Positions 8,235 to 16,131 of a stretch of 48,562 nucleotides of DNA are shown here, piece by piece. The notes under the pieces were generated by a model. That model did no database searches. It saw only the letters and a program-made list of their open reading frames with translations, and was not told where the DNA came from. How positions within the stretch are numbered: the stretch's first letter is position 1; every line of letters starts with the position of its first letter. The position numbers were made by a program, and so were the translations under genes. The DNA comes from Bradyrhizobium sp. (lineage in GTDB: Bacteria > Pseudomonadota > Alphaproteobacteria > Rhizobiales > Xanthobacteraceae), in assembly GCF_028868675.1 (NCBI RefSeq), contig NZ_JAGWUA010000011.1:1-48562 (forward strand). Reading direction: 5' to 3'.

Positions 8235-9002
8235 TTAACGGGGGGCCAATGCGCCGCGACCGGCCCAGTCGCCCAGCACCGCCTGCACCAGCGCCAGCGC
8301 CGCCACCGCCGCGGTGTCGGCCCGCAGGATCCGGGGGCCGAGCGCGAGCCGCAGGATGGTCGGCTGGCGCAAGAGCAGCGCGCGCTCCTCCTCGGCAAAG
8401 CCGCCCTCGGGGCCGATCAGCAGGTCGATGCCGCGCGCCGCCTGCAGTGCGCCTTGCAGCGCGATGACGGGGCTTTCCGTCTCCGCCGCCTCGTCGCAGA
8501 ATACCAGCAGGCGATTGGCCTCGCGCTGGCCGAGATAGCGCTCCAGCGCCACCGGCTCGGCCACCTCGGCAAGGCTGAGAATGCCGCATTGCTCGGCCGC
8601 CTCGATCACATTGGCGCGCATGCGCTCGCCGTTGACGCGGCTCGTCTGCGTGAAGCGGGTCAGCACCGGCTGCAGCCGTGCGGCGCCCATCTCCACCGCC
8701 TTCTGCACCATGTAGTCGAGCCGGGCGTGCTTGAGCGGCGCGAAGACGTAAGAGAGGTCGATCAGGCGGTCCTGGGGCCGGGTGGCCTTGAGGATCGCCA
8801 GGCGGTCGGGACGCTTGCGGCCTTCGATCGCGGCCTGCCACTCGCCGTCGCGGCCGTTGAACACGAGGATGGATGCACCCGCGTCCAGTCTCAGCACGTT
8901 GCCGAGATAGTTGCTCTGGTTGCGGTCGAGCGCGACGGTCGCGTCCTGCGCGAGCGGCGCATCGACGAAGAGGCGGGGGGCGCGAAAGTCGCAGGCAGGC
9001 AT
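8235..9002 (-). CDS. rsmE: 16S rRNA m3U1498 methyltransferase RsmE
   Basis: The protein has 255 residues, close to the family's 243. The chosen ATG at 9002 begins MPACDFRAPRLFVD; the frame stays open for almost 200 more codons upstream, but the family alignment fits this start. The N-terminal PUA-like domain holds LDRNQSNYLGNVLRL. The C-terminal SPOUT knot has LLIGPEGGFAEEE and LGPRILRADTAAVAAL, the SAM-binding signature. RsmE methylates U1498 of 16S rRNA in the decoding region. It is probably co-directional with hisZ-hisG but could be a separate unit. Confidence 0.94.
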   Translation of the reverse strand: MPACDFRAPRLFVDAPLAQDATVALDRNQSNYLGNVLRLDAGASILVFNGRDGEWQAAIEGRKRPDRLAILKATRPQDRLIDLSYVFAPLKHARLDYMVQKAVEMGAARLQPVLTRFTQTSRVNGERMRANVIEAAEQCGILSLAEVAEPVALERYLGQREANRLLVFCDEAAETESPVIALQGALQAARGIDLLIGPEGGFAEEERALLLRQPTILRLALGPRILRADTAAVAALALVQAVLGDWAGRGALAPR

Positions 9003-9210
9003 GGTCGAGGGGTCCAATTCGCGAGCCGTTCTTAACCGAAAGCGGGTGGTTCGGGGATAAATATCGCCGTCTGCCTGCGTCCCGGCGCCGTGCTCCTGCC
9101 CCATTCGACGGGTTGTTAAGCGCCGGCGGGAATCGTAAAATTGCGACAAATTGGTCGCGCTTCGATTGGGAAGCCGCCGGCCGCGTGGATCCTGCCGGAG
9201 AAACTGCTTG

Positions 9211-9870
9211 ATGATCCGTCGTCTGATGGTTCCGATCGCAGCCGCCATCGTGGCTTTGGCTGCCGGAGCCGCGCATGCGCAAGGCGCATTTCCCGCGCCG
9301 CTGCCCGGCCAGGGCGCGGCGCCTGCCAACGATCCGGCGTTCCCGCCCGTCAACGGCTCGGCGCCCGTCGCCACCCTCGGTGCGCCGCCGCAGGCCTCGT
9401 TCCCGGCGAACGGCGCCCCGCCGGTCGGCGGCGGCGGATTCGGCGCGGCGCCGCCGACGCAGAGCGCCGGCGCGGATTGCATGAAGGCCTTCGTGCCGTT
9501 GCGCGAGGAGGCGGAGAAGCGCGGCAAGCTGATCAAGGCGGCGAGCGACCGCCACGCCCAGCCCGACGAGGCCTGCAAGCTGATCAAGAATTTCGCTCAG
9601 GCCGAAATGAAGATGATCAAGTACGTCGAGAGCAATTCCGCCAAATGCGGAATTCCGCCGCAGATCGGCCAGCAGCTGAAGGCCGGACACAAGAACACCG
9701 AGACGATGCAGACCAAGGTCTGCAACGTCGCCCAGCAGATGCAGCAGCGCGGGCCGGCCGGTCCGTCGCTGAGCGAGGTGCTGGGCTCGGCGTCGGCGCC
9801 CGAAGTCAATGCCGCCAAGAAGGGCGGCAGCACCTTCGATACGCTCAACGGCAACGTCCTGACCCGATGA
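9211..9870 (+). CDS. Exported Cys-containing protein of unknown function
   Basis: The protein has 219 residues. ATG at 9211 sits 10 bases after GGAG. The signal peptide MIRRLMVPIAAAIVALAAG ends near AHAQ. A Pro/Ala/Gly-rich linker (about 25-85) leads to a helical domain (about 88-180) with four Cys in CMKAF, EACKL, AKCGI and KVCNV, which could form two disulfides in the periplasm. I do not recognise the family. Its stop overlaps the ubiA start by 4 bases (ATGA), so the two are co-translated, although a link to ubiquinone synthesis is not evident. Confidence 0.82.
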   Translation: MIRRLMVPIAAAIVALAAGAAHAQGAFPAPLPGQGAAPANDPAFPPVNGSAPVATLGAPPQASFPANGAPPVGGGGFGAAPPTQSAGADCMKAFVPLREEAEKRGKLIKAASDRHAQPDEACKLIKNFAQAEMKMIKYVESNSAKCGIPPQIGQQLKAGHKNTETMQTKVCNVAQQMQQRGPAGPSLSEVLGSASAPEVNAAKKGGSTFDTLNGNVLTR

Positions 9871-10799
9871 GTGCCGGGTTTGCCCGCGTTGCCGACTCCA
9901 CCGGCAACTGGGTCGACACCCACGCGCCGCATTGGGCGCGGCCCTATTTGCGACTGTCCCGCTTCGATCGTCCGATCGGCTCCTGGCTGCTGCTGATGCC
10001 GTGCTGGTGGTCGGCGGCGCTCGCGGCCGGCATCGCCCGCGACGCCGGCCTCCTGCCGCTCACGATTCCGCTGTTCTTCGTCGGCGCCTTCGTCATGCGC
10101 GGCGCCGGCTGTACCTGGAACGACATCACCGACCGCGATCTCGACGGCAAGGTCGAGCGCACGCGCTCGCGGCCGCTGCCGTCGGGCCAGGTGACGGTGG
10201 GGGGAGCCTTCGCTTTCCTGGTCGCGCAGGCCCTGGTCGGCCTGTTGGTGCTCGTCCAGTTCAACCGCGTCGCGGTGCTGACCGGCATCGCCTCGCTCCT
10301 GATCGTCGCGGTCTATCCCTTCATGAAGCGCATCACCTGGTGGCCGCAGGTCGTGCTCGGCCTCGCCTTCTCCTGGGGCGCCTTGATGGGGTTCGCCGTC
10401 GTCTTCGGCCGCATCGACCTGACCGCGCTGGTGCTCTATGCGGGAGCGATCTCCTGGGTGATCGGCTACGACACGATCTACGCCCATCAGGACGCCGAGG
10501 ATGACGCGCTGATCGGCGTCAAGTCGACCGCGCGCCTGTTCGGCGCGCACACCCATCAGGCGCTGGTCCTGTTCTACGCGCTGGCGGTGATGCTGATCGG
10601 CGTGGCGCTGGCGTCAGCCGACGCGCGGCTGCCGGCCTGGCTCGGGCTCGCCGCCTTCGCCGCGCATCTCGCCTGGCAGATCGCGCGGCTCAGGATCGAC
10701 GATCCCGCGCTGTGCCTGCACCTGTTCAAGTCGAACCGGGACGCTGGCCTGCTGCTGTTTGCGGGATTGCTCGCGGATGCCGTGCTGCGCGCGGCGTAG
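9867..10799 (+). CDS. ubiA: 4-hydroxybenzoate polyprenyltransferase
   Basis: The protein has 310 residues. ATG at 9867 overlaps the preceding stop. This integral membrane protein has about eight to nine hydrophobic helices. The two Asp-rich motifs of UbiA are present: NDITDRDLDG (from Asn85) and YDTIYAHQDAEDD (from about 200), which hold Mg-diphosphate of the prenyl donor. RSRPLPSG is also diagnostic. It attaches the polyprenyl chain to 4-hydroxybenzoate in ubiquinone synthesis. It converges on the DUF6101 gene with only 20 bases between stops. Confidence 0.95.
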   Translation: MSAGFARVADSTGNWVDTHAPHWARPYLRLSRFDRPIGSWLLLMPCWWSAALAAGIARDAGLLPLTIPLFFVGAFVMRGAGCTWNDITDRDLDGKVERTRSRPLPSGQVTVGGAFAFLVAQALVGLLVLVQFNRVAVLTGIASLLIVAVYPFMKRITWWPQVVLGLAFSWGALMGFAVVFGRIDLTALVLYAGAISWVIGYDTIYAHQDAEDDALIGVKSTARLFGAHTHQALVLFYALAVMLIGVALASADARLPAWLGLAAFAAHLAWQIARLRIDDPALCLHLFKSNRDAGLLLFAGLLADAVLRAA

Positions 10800-10819
10800 T
10801 TGCCCGCCCCCGGAAATCC

Positions 10820-11338
10820 TCAATTCCGCGCGATGATTTCCCGCTCTCCGCCGTGAACCGGGAGCTCGCGCGCGACGCCTGCGCGGCGGCGCACCAGAAA
10901 TTTCGGCCGGCGGGCGCGGATCGCGTTGCTGCGGCGACGCCGCGGCGCAGGCGCGCGCCGTCCTTCGTCGATCTGAGGCAGGGCGAAGAGCTCGCTCCAT
11001 TCCGCCCATGCCTGCGCGATCTCGGCGTCGTCGGCGCTGACCAGCAGCGGCACCGAGAGCGAGGGATCACGATGGACGAGAACGAGGGTCTGTGCGTCGG
11101 AGCCCGCGCGCAGCGCAATGCCCGAAAAATCGCTGACGCGGACGTTGACCGCCATCCGCATGCCGTGCACCGCACGGCGCAGCACGACGCGTTCGCGATG
11201 AAGCTCGATCTGCCTGACCTGACCGTCGGCGCGCGGATCGTGCGCGTCGAAGCGGATCGGCAGGGAAAAAGGGTCGAGCCGCAAGACGCGGCTCGACCCG
11301 GCGGGATTGCTCCCGCTCGTTGCTGTTTGACGCCTCAC
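10820..11338 (-). CDS. DUF6101 family protein
   Basis: The protein has 172 residues. GTG at 11338 is the likely start, with GGGGAG further upstream. The sequence LRLDPFSLPIRFDAHDPRADG and the segment ERVVLRRAVHGMRMAVNVRV fit, from memory, the conserved Bradyrhizobium family named DUF6101. There is no signal peptide or membrane helix. The centre looks beta-rich, and the C-terminal 50 residues are very basic (APRRRRSNAIRARRP), suggesting nucleic acid or acidic-lipid contact (inference). No function is known to me. It is transcribed divergently from the pmbA operon. Confidence 0.72.
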   Translation of the reverse strand: MRRQTATSGSNPAGSSRVLRLDPFSLPIRFDAHDPRADGQVRQIELHRERVVLRRAVHGMRMAVNVRVSDFSGIALRAGSDAQTLVLVHRDPSLSVPLLVSADDAEIAQAWAEWSELFALPQIDEGRRAPAPRRRRSNAIRARRPKFLVRRRAGVARELPVHGGEREIIARN

Positions 11339-11355
11339 GGCTCTTAGTCTCCCCG

Positions 11356-11373
11356 CCGGGATTATGTTCCCGG
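11356..11373. promoter_or_regulatory. Inverted repeat between DUF6101 and pmbA, possible operator
   Basis: CCGGGA (11356-11361), six bases, TCCCGG (11368-11373): a perfect dyad in the divergent control region. A regulator dimer could bind here; no factor is identified. Confidence 0.4.
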
Positions 11374-11446
11374 TCGATGCGTGAGACCTTAGCGCGCGCC
11401 GTTCGGAATCGGCTTAAAAAGGCTGGTTAATCCGCCGTCACCGCCG

Positions 11447-11494
11447 CGCATGATTGACGAGACCTTGGCCCGCATGATTGACGAGACGTTGCGC
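11447..11494 (+). repeat. Two-copy 24-bp tandem repeat
   Basis: Units 11447-11470 and 11471-11494 share the first 17 bases exactly (both begin CGCATGATTGACGAGAC) and diverge mildly afterwards. The period is a multiple of three and encodes an eight-residue repeat within the short leader ORF. Confidence 0.85.
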
Positions 11495-11617
11495 GAGAGG
11501 CGAGAATCCGAGCTTTCTGCGGTCGAAAAATGCTTGAAGTCCGCGCCAATAGGGCACATCTGTGCCTGGGGACGCTTCACCTCGGAACCGCCCGCCGCAA
11601 CAGGATTTCCTTCGTGA
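11450..11617 (+). CDS. Candidate 55-residue leader ORF upstream of pmbA
   Basis: ATG at 11450 opens a frame whose first residues repeat, MIDETLAR then MIDETLRE, followed by a charged helical stretch to about residue 32 and a tail ending TGFPS. Its TGA (11615-11617) overlaps the GTG proposed for pmbA as GTGA, a typical coupling arrangement. Against it, no ribosome site is visible close upstream (AAAAAGG is about 30 bases away) and the composition after residue 32 is unremarkable. It could be a genuine small protein, a translational leader, or chance. I have not seen this as a named family. Confidence 0.3.
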   Translation: MIDETLARMIDETLRERRESELSAVEKCLKSAPIGHICAWGRFTSEPPAATGFPS

Positions 11618-13011
11618 ACCCTTCACCATCGTCCGCACCGATCGTGTCCGCCGGGGCCGATCGCGACTTGTTCGACCAGTCCGCACTCTCCGATCTCGCG
11701 CAGCGCCTCGTCGAGGCGGCGAAGCGTGCCGGCGCCGACGCGGCCGACGCGGTCGCGGTGCGCGGCATCTCGCAAGGTGTCGAGATACGCGATGGTCGGG
11801 TCGAGGAATCCGAGCGCTCCGAAGGCGACGACGTCGGCTTGCGCGTGCTGGTCGGCCGCCGCCAGGCGGTGGTGTCGACCAATGACGTCTCCGGTGACGG
11901 CGCGGCGAAGCTCGCCGAGCGCGCGGTGGCGATGGCGCGCGTCGCGCCCGACGACAAATATGTCGGCCTCGCCGATCCGGCGCTGCTTGCCAAGAGTTTT
12001 GCCGATCTCGATCTGCTCGATCCCGACGTGCCCGCGACCGCCGAGCTCGAGCGCCGCGCGCTCGAGGCCGAGGCGGCTGCGCTCGCGGTGAAGGGCGTCA
12101 CGAAATCCGGCGGCGCCTCGGCGTCCGCCGGCATCGGCGGCATGGTGCTGGTGACGAGCACCGGCTTCCACGGCTCCTATCTGCGCTCCAGCCAGGGCAT
12201 CTCGGCGACCGCGATCTGCGGCGAAGGCACCGGCATGGAGCGCGACTACGATTTCACCTCGGCGCTGCATGCGGCCGATCTGATCTCGCCCGAAAAAATC
12301 GGCGGCTCGGCCGGCGAGCGCGCGGTGAAGCGCGCCAACCCGCGCAAGGTCGGGACCTGCAGGGTGCCGGTGGTGTTCGATCCGCGCGTCGCGGGCTCGC
12401 TGGTCGGCCATCTCGTCGGCGCCATCAACGGCGCCTCGATCGCGCGCAAGACGAGCTTCTTGAAGGATCGGCTCGGCCAGCAATTGTTCGCGAGCGACAT
12501 CCGCATCGTCGACGATCCCCTGCGCCGGCGCGGCCTGCGCTCGCAGACCTTCGACGCCGAGGGCGTCGCGGTGAAGAAGCTCGCCATCATCGAGGCCGGC
12601 GTGCTGACCTCGTGGCTCCTGGATTGCGCGACCGCGCGCGAGCTCGGCCTGACCACCACCGGCCACGCCCATCGCGGCGTTTCCTCTTCGCCCTCGCCCG
12701 GTCCCTACAATCTGCATCTGGAAGCCGGCTCGGCAACGCCCGCGGAATTGATCGCGAACATCAAACAGGGTTTTTACGTCACCGACCTGATCGGCTCCGG
12801 CGTCAACGGCGTCACCGGCGACTACAGCCGCGGCGCCTCCGGCTTCTGGATCGAGAACGGCGAGATCGCCTATCCCGTCAGCGAGGTCACCATCGCGGGC
12901 CACCTGCTCGAGATCTTCAAGTCGCTCGTGCCCGCCAACGATCTCGAATTCCGCTACGGCGTCAACGCGCCGACGGTGCGCATCGAGGGCTTGACGCTTG
13001 GCGGACGCTGA
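11614..13011 (+). CDS. pmbA: Metalloprotease-like PmbA/TldE
   Basis: The protein has 465 residues with GTG at 11614, preceded by AGGA; an ATG at 11530 would add 28 residues lacking family resemblance. Recognisable segments are GISQGVEIRDGRVEESERSE near the N-terminus, AICGEGTGMERDYDFT, VVFDPRVAGSLVGHLVGAI and the C-terminal LIGSGVNGVTGDYSRGASGF. TldE forms a heterodimer with TldD that degrades unfolded peptides and processes some modified peptides in the cytoplasm. TldE itself lacks the zinc motif, and none is seen here. tldD is not in the window. It starts the plus-strand run leading into lipid A genes and overlaps the next gene by 14 bases. Confidence 0.92.
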   Translation: MNPSPSSAPIVSAGADRDLFDQSALSDLAQRLVEAAKRAGADAADAVAVRGISQGVEIRDGRVEESERSEGDDVGLRVLVGRRQAVVSTNDVSGDGAAKLAERAVAMARVAPDDKYVGLADPALLAKSFADLDLLDPDVPATAELERRALEAEAAALAVKGVTKSGGASASAGIGGMVLVTSTGFHGSYLRSSQGISATAICGEGTGMERDYDFTSALHAADLISPEKIGGSAGERAVKRANPRKVGTCRVPVVFDPRVAGSLVGHLVGAINGASIARKTSFLKDRLGQQLFASDIRIVDDPLRRRGLRSQTFDAEGVAVKKLAIIEAGVLTSWLLDCATARELGLTTTGHAHRGVSSSPSPGPYNLHLEAGSATPAELIANIKQGFYVTDLIGSGVNGVTGDYSRGASGFWIENGEIAYPVSEVTIAGHLLEIFKSLVPANDLEFRYGVNAPTVRIEGLTLGGR

Positions 13012-13813
13012 CGCGGTCTCCGGCAACGAGGTCCTGGCGCGCGATGCCGCGCTGCTCGAGGACACGGTGCGCGAGGCGGGCAAGCTCGCGCTGTCGCTGT
13101 TCCGCACCGAGCTGAAGAGCTGGACCAAGGGCGCGTCCTCGCCGGTGTCGGAGGCGGACATCGCCGTGAACGATCTCCTGGAATCGCGGCTGCGCGCGGC
13201 GACGCCCGACTACGGCTGGCTGTCGGAGGAAAGCGCCGACGACCACGCGCGGCTGAGCCGCGATCTGGTCTGGATCGTGGACCCCATCGACGGCACGCGA
13301 AACTATCTCGGCGGTCACGACGACTGGTGCGTCAGCGTCGCGCTGGTCGAGCGGGCGCAGCCGGTGCTGGCCGCGGTCTACGCGCCGGCCAGCGACGAGT
13401 TCTTCTTCGCGATGCGCGGGCAGGGCACGACGCTCAACGGCGTCCCGGCGCGCGCCTCGCCCGGCGCAGCGCTCGATTTCTCGCGCATGGCCGGGCCCAA
13501 GCCGCTGGTCGAGCGGCTCAAGCCGGCCCCCGGCGAGATCAGGCTGCATCCGCGAATCGGCTCGCTGGCGCTGCGGCTGTGCCGCGTCGCCCATGGCGCG
13601 CTCGATGCGGCTTTTGCGGGGGGCAACAGTCACGACTGGGACCTTGCCGCGGCCGATTTGATCGTGCAGGAAGCGGATGGTAGGATGACCGAACTCTCCG
13701 GAGATCCCATCCGCTACAATCGCCGGGAAGTGGCGCACGGAGTGCTGGTGGCCGCGGGCCGCGATCGTCATGCGAGCATCGTCGCGCATTTTCGAACGCG
13801 CCCCTTGCCCTGA
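12998..13813 (+). CDS. Inositol-monophosphatase/CysQ-family phosphatase
   Basis: The protein has 271 residues. TTG at 12998 lies inside the pmbA end with GAGGG 7 bases before it. The FIG superfamily motifs are complete: SEESADD (metal-binding Glu), WIVDPIDGTRNYLGG, and SHDWDLAAADLIVQEADG. Such enzymes use Mg to remove phosphate from inositol phosphates, 3'-phosphoadenosine 5'-phosphate (CysQ), or related compounds. From sequence alone I cannot choose the substrate; position in a Kdo/lipid A operon does not decide it. No signal peptide is seen. A gap of 59 bases precedes DUF4170. Confidence 0.85.
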   Translation: MADADAVSGNEVLARDAALLEDTVREAGKLALSLFRTELKSWTKGASSPVSEADIAVNDLLESRLRAATPDYGWLSEESADDHARLSRDLVWIVDPIDGTRNYLGGHDDWCVSVALVERAQPVLAAVYAPASDEFFFAMRGQGTTLNGVPARASPGAALDFSRMAGPKPLVERLKPAPGEIRLHPRIGSLALRLCRVAHGALDAAFAGGNSHDWDLAAADLIVQEADGRMTELSGDPIRYNRREVAHGVLVAAGRDRHASIVAHFRTRPLP

Positions 13814-13872
13814 CCCGTCCGCCGTGCTTAGCGAACCCTGCTCGCCGGCAGCCCCGTTAGGAAAGAAGATTC

Positions 13873-14124
13873 ATGCCAGATACTGCCCCGCAGCAGCAAC
13901 TGCTCCATCTCGTCATCGGCGGCGAGCTGGTCGATCTCGAACAGAACACGTTCAAGAATCTCGACGACGTCGAGATCGTCGGTCTCTATCCGAGCTACGC
14001 CTCCGCCTACGCGGCCTGGAAATCCAAGGCGCAGCAGACCGTCGACAACGCCCACATGCGCTATTTCATCGTCCACCTCCACCGGCTGCTCGATCCGGGT
14101 CAAGAACCGAAGCCCGCGCGTTGA
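13873..14124 (+). CDS. DUF4170 family small protein
   Basis: The protein has 83 residues. ATG at 13873 follows AGGAAAGAAG. The sequence has HLVIGGELVDLEQNTFKNLD and VGLYPSYASAYAAWKSKAQ, features I recall for DUF4170, and resembles a small alpha/beta cytoplasmic protein. Its TGA overlaps the TTG start of the acyltransferase gene (TTGA), placing it firmly in the lipid A operon. The function is unknown; strict coupling suggests a role with the acyltransferase, WaaA or LpxK (inference). Confidence 0.8.
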   Translation: MPDTAPQQQLLHLVIGGELVDLEQNTFKNLDDVEIVGLYPSYASAYAAWKSKAQQTVDNAHMRYFIVHLHRLLDPGQEPKPAR

Positions 14125-14834
14125 AGAGACTGCTTCGCAATACGCTGCGAAGCAGCTGGTTTCAGCGCGCCGTGGGCACCCTCGCGGCCGAATGGCTGCG
14201 TCTGGTCTGGTGGACCAACAGTTTCACGTTCGATCCGCCCGACATCTACGACCGCGTCGAGCCGAGGATGCCGGCGATCTTCGCGTTCTGGCACGGCCAG
14301 CATTTCATGACGCCCTTCATCAAGACCAAGGACTGGCACAAGGCCAAGGTCCTGATCTCCCGCCACCGCGACGGCGAGTACAACGCGATCGCCGCCGAGC
14401 GGCTCGGCATCGGCACCATTCGCGGCTCGGGCGATCACGGCGGGGCCTTTCACCGCAAGGGCGGCGTCGGCGCCTTCAGAGAAATGGTGCAGACGCTCGA
14501 GGACGGCTGTAATGTCGCGCTGACCGCCGACGTGCCGAAGCGTTCGCGGGTGGCGGGGCTCGGCATCATCATGCTGGCGAGGGAATCGGGGCGGCCGATC
14601 ATGCCTTTTGCGATGGCGACCAGCCGTTACATCCGGCTGAAGAACTGGGACCGCACCACCATCAATTTGCCATTCGGACGAGGCGCATTGGTGGGCATCA
14701 AGGAAATCGTCGTTCCGCCCGACGCCGACGCCGCGACCATGGAAGCGCTGCGGCTCGAGCTCGAAGAGACCCTCAACGAATCGACCCGCCGCGCCTATGC
14801 CCTCGTCGGCCGCCCGGAACCGGACCATGGCTAG
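14121..14834 (+). CDS. DUF374 lysophospholipid-type acyltransferase
   Basis: The protein has 237 residues. TTG at 14121 overlaps the DUF4170 stop. The N-terminus (about 8-35) is amphipathic/hydrophobic and membrane-associating. Motifs typical of DUF374 are FAFWHGQHFMTP, SRHRDGEYNAIAAERLG and RGSGDHGGAFHRKGG, then VALTADVPKRSRVAGLGI. The family is related to the glycerol-phosphate/LpxL acyltransferases, and members in Rhizobiales lie beside Kdo transferase genes. It probably adds or edits a fatty acyl chain on lipid A or its Kdo-bearing precursor at the inner membrane (inference). It overlaps waaA by 8 bases. Confidence 0.82.
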   Translation: MKRLLRNTLRSSWFQRAVGTLAAEWLRLVWWTNSFTFDPPDIYDRVEPRMPAIFAFWHGQHFMTPFIKTKDWHKAKVLISRHRDGEYNAIAAERLGIGTIRGSGDHGGAFHRKGGVGAFREMVQTLEDGCNVALTADVPKRSRVAGLGIIMLARESGRPIMPFAMATSRYIRLKNWDRTTINLPFGRGALVGIKEIVVPPDADAATMEALRLELEETLNESTRRAYALVGRPEPDHG

Positions 14835-16131
14835 CTCGCTGCCGATGACGCTGCGGGTATATCAGCGCCTGGCCTCGGGTCTCGTTCCGCTGGCGCCGGC
14901 GCTGATCAAGCGGCGGCTGAAGCAGGGCAAGGAGGATCCCGCGCGCGTCGGCGAGCGGCGCGGCCTCTCGCGGGACGCGCGGCCGCACGGGCCGCTGGTG
15001 TGGATCCACGGCGCGAGCGTCGGCGAGGTGCTGGCGGCCGCCACGCTGATCGAGCGGCTGCGCGATCTCAACCTGCGCATTCTCCTGACCTCGGGCACGG
15101 TGACCTCGGCCGCGGTGGTGGCCAAGCGCTTTCCGCCCGACGTCATCCACCAATATGTCCCCTACGACTCCCCGCGCTACGTCGCCCGCTTCCTCGACCA
15201 CTGGAAGCCGTCGCTCGCGCTGTTCATCGAATCCGACCTGTGGCCGAACCTGATCCTGGCCGGTGCCGCGCGGCGGCTGCCGATGGTGCTGATCAACGGG
15301 CGGATGTCGCCACGTTCTTTCCCGCGCTGGCGGCGGGTGCACGGCACGATCTCGGCGCTGCTCTCCAAGTTCGACATCTGCCTCGCGCAGTCGCAGACCG
15401 ACGCGGAGCGCTTTGCCGCGCTCGGCAGCCGCAACGTCGTCACCACGGGCAATCTCAAGCTCGACGTTGCCGCACCTCCCGCCGATCCGGTCAAGCTCGA
15501 CCGGCTGATGACGTTGACGCGCGGACGTCCGGTCGTGGTGGCGGCCTCGACTCATCCGGGCGAAGAGGAGATGCTGGTCGCGGCCCATCGCAGCCTCGCC
15601 GGATTCTTTCCCTCGCTGCTCACCGTCATCGTGCCGCGCCACCCCGATCGCGGCTCCTCGATCGCCGGTCTCGTCGCCGCCTCCGGCCTGACGCCGGCCT
15701 TGCGTTCGCGCGAGGAATTGCCGGGCGCTGCGACCGACGTCTATGTCGCCGACACCATGGGCGAGCTCGGCCTGTTCTACCGCCTGTCGCCGGTCGTGTT
15801 CATGGGCGGATCGCTGGTCCGGCACGGCGGGCAGAATCCGATCGAGGCGGTCAATCTCGGCGCCGCCATCATCCACGGCCCGCACGTCTTCAACTTCGCC
15901 GACGTCTACGAGGCGCTCGACGGCGGCGGCGGCGGGCGCGCGGCCGAGACGCAGGAGGCGCTGGTCAGGCAGCTCGGCCAGTTGCTGGCCGATCCCGCCG
16001 CGCGCGAGACCATGCAGCGCGCGGGCGAGCGCGTGGTCGCGCAGCTCGGCGGCGCGCTCGAGCGGACGCTTGCCTCGCTCGAGCCCTATCTGCTGCAATT
16101 GCGGCTCGAGATGGGAGCGGCCAATGCGTGA
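14827..16131 (+). CDS. waaA: Kdo transferase WaaA (GT30)
   Basis: The protein has 434 residues. ATG at 14827 was chosen because MASSLPMTLRVYQRLASGL matches the WaaA N-terminal membrane anchor. HGASVGEVLAA holds the catalytic Glu; FIESDLWPNLI, LINGRMSPRSF, NLKLD and FMGGSLVRHGGQNPIEA are all diagnostic of the GT30 family, the last near the CMP-Kdo site. It transfers Kdo from CMP-Kdo to lipid IVA on the cytoplasmic side of the inner membrane. It overlaps the previous and next genes by 8 bases each, so the three form one translational unit. Confidence 0.96.
   Translation: MASSLPMTLRVYQRLASGLVPLAPALIKRRLKQGKEDPARVGERRGLSRDARPHGPLVWIHGASVGEVLAAATLIERLRDLNLRILLTSGTVTSAAVVAKRFPPDVIHQYVPYDSPRYVARFLDHWKPSLALFIESDLWPNLILAGAARRLPMVLINGRMSPRSFPRWRRVHGTISALLSKFDICLAQSQTDAERFAALGSRNVVTTGNLKLDVAAPPADPVKLDRLMTLTRGRPVVVAASTHPGEEEMLVAAHRSLAGFFPSLLTVIVPRHPDRGSSIAGLVAASGLTPALRSREELPGAATDVYVADTMGELGLFYRLSPVVFMGGSLVRHGGQNPIEAVNLGAAIIHGPHVFNFADVYEALDGGGGGRAAETQEALVRQLGQLLADPAARETMQRAGERVVAQLGGALERTLASLEPYLLQLRLEMGAANA

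Noticed and set aside
6942..9035. A 697-codon plus-strand frame
   Set aside because: It is antisense to hisZ and rsmE with shadow composition and no domain.
7084..9690. An 868-codon minus-strand frame across hisZ and rsmE
   Set aside because: It is Arg/Ala/Gly-rich with no motif; hisZ and rsmE explain the region in other frames.
11389..11580. A 63-codon minus-strand ORF opposite the leader of pmbA
   Set aside because: It has no ribosome site and is the complement of the tandem repeat and leader ORF; nothing supports expression.
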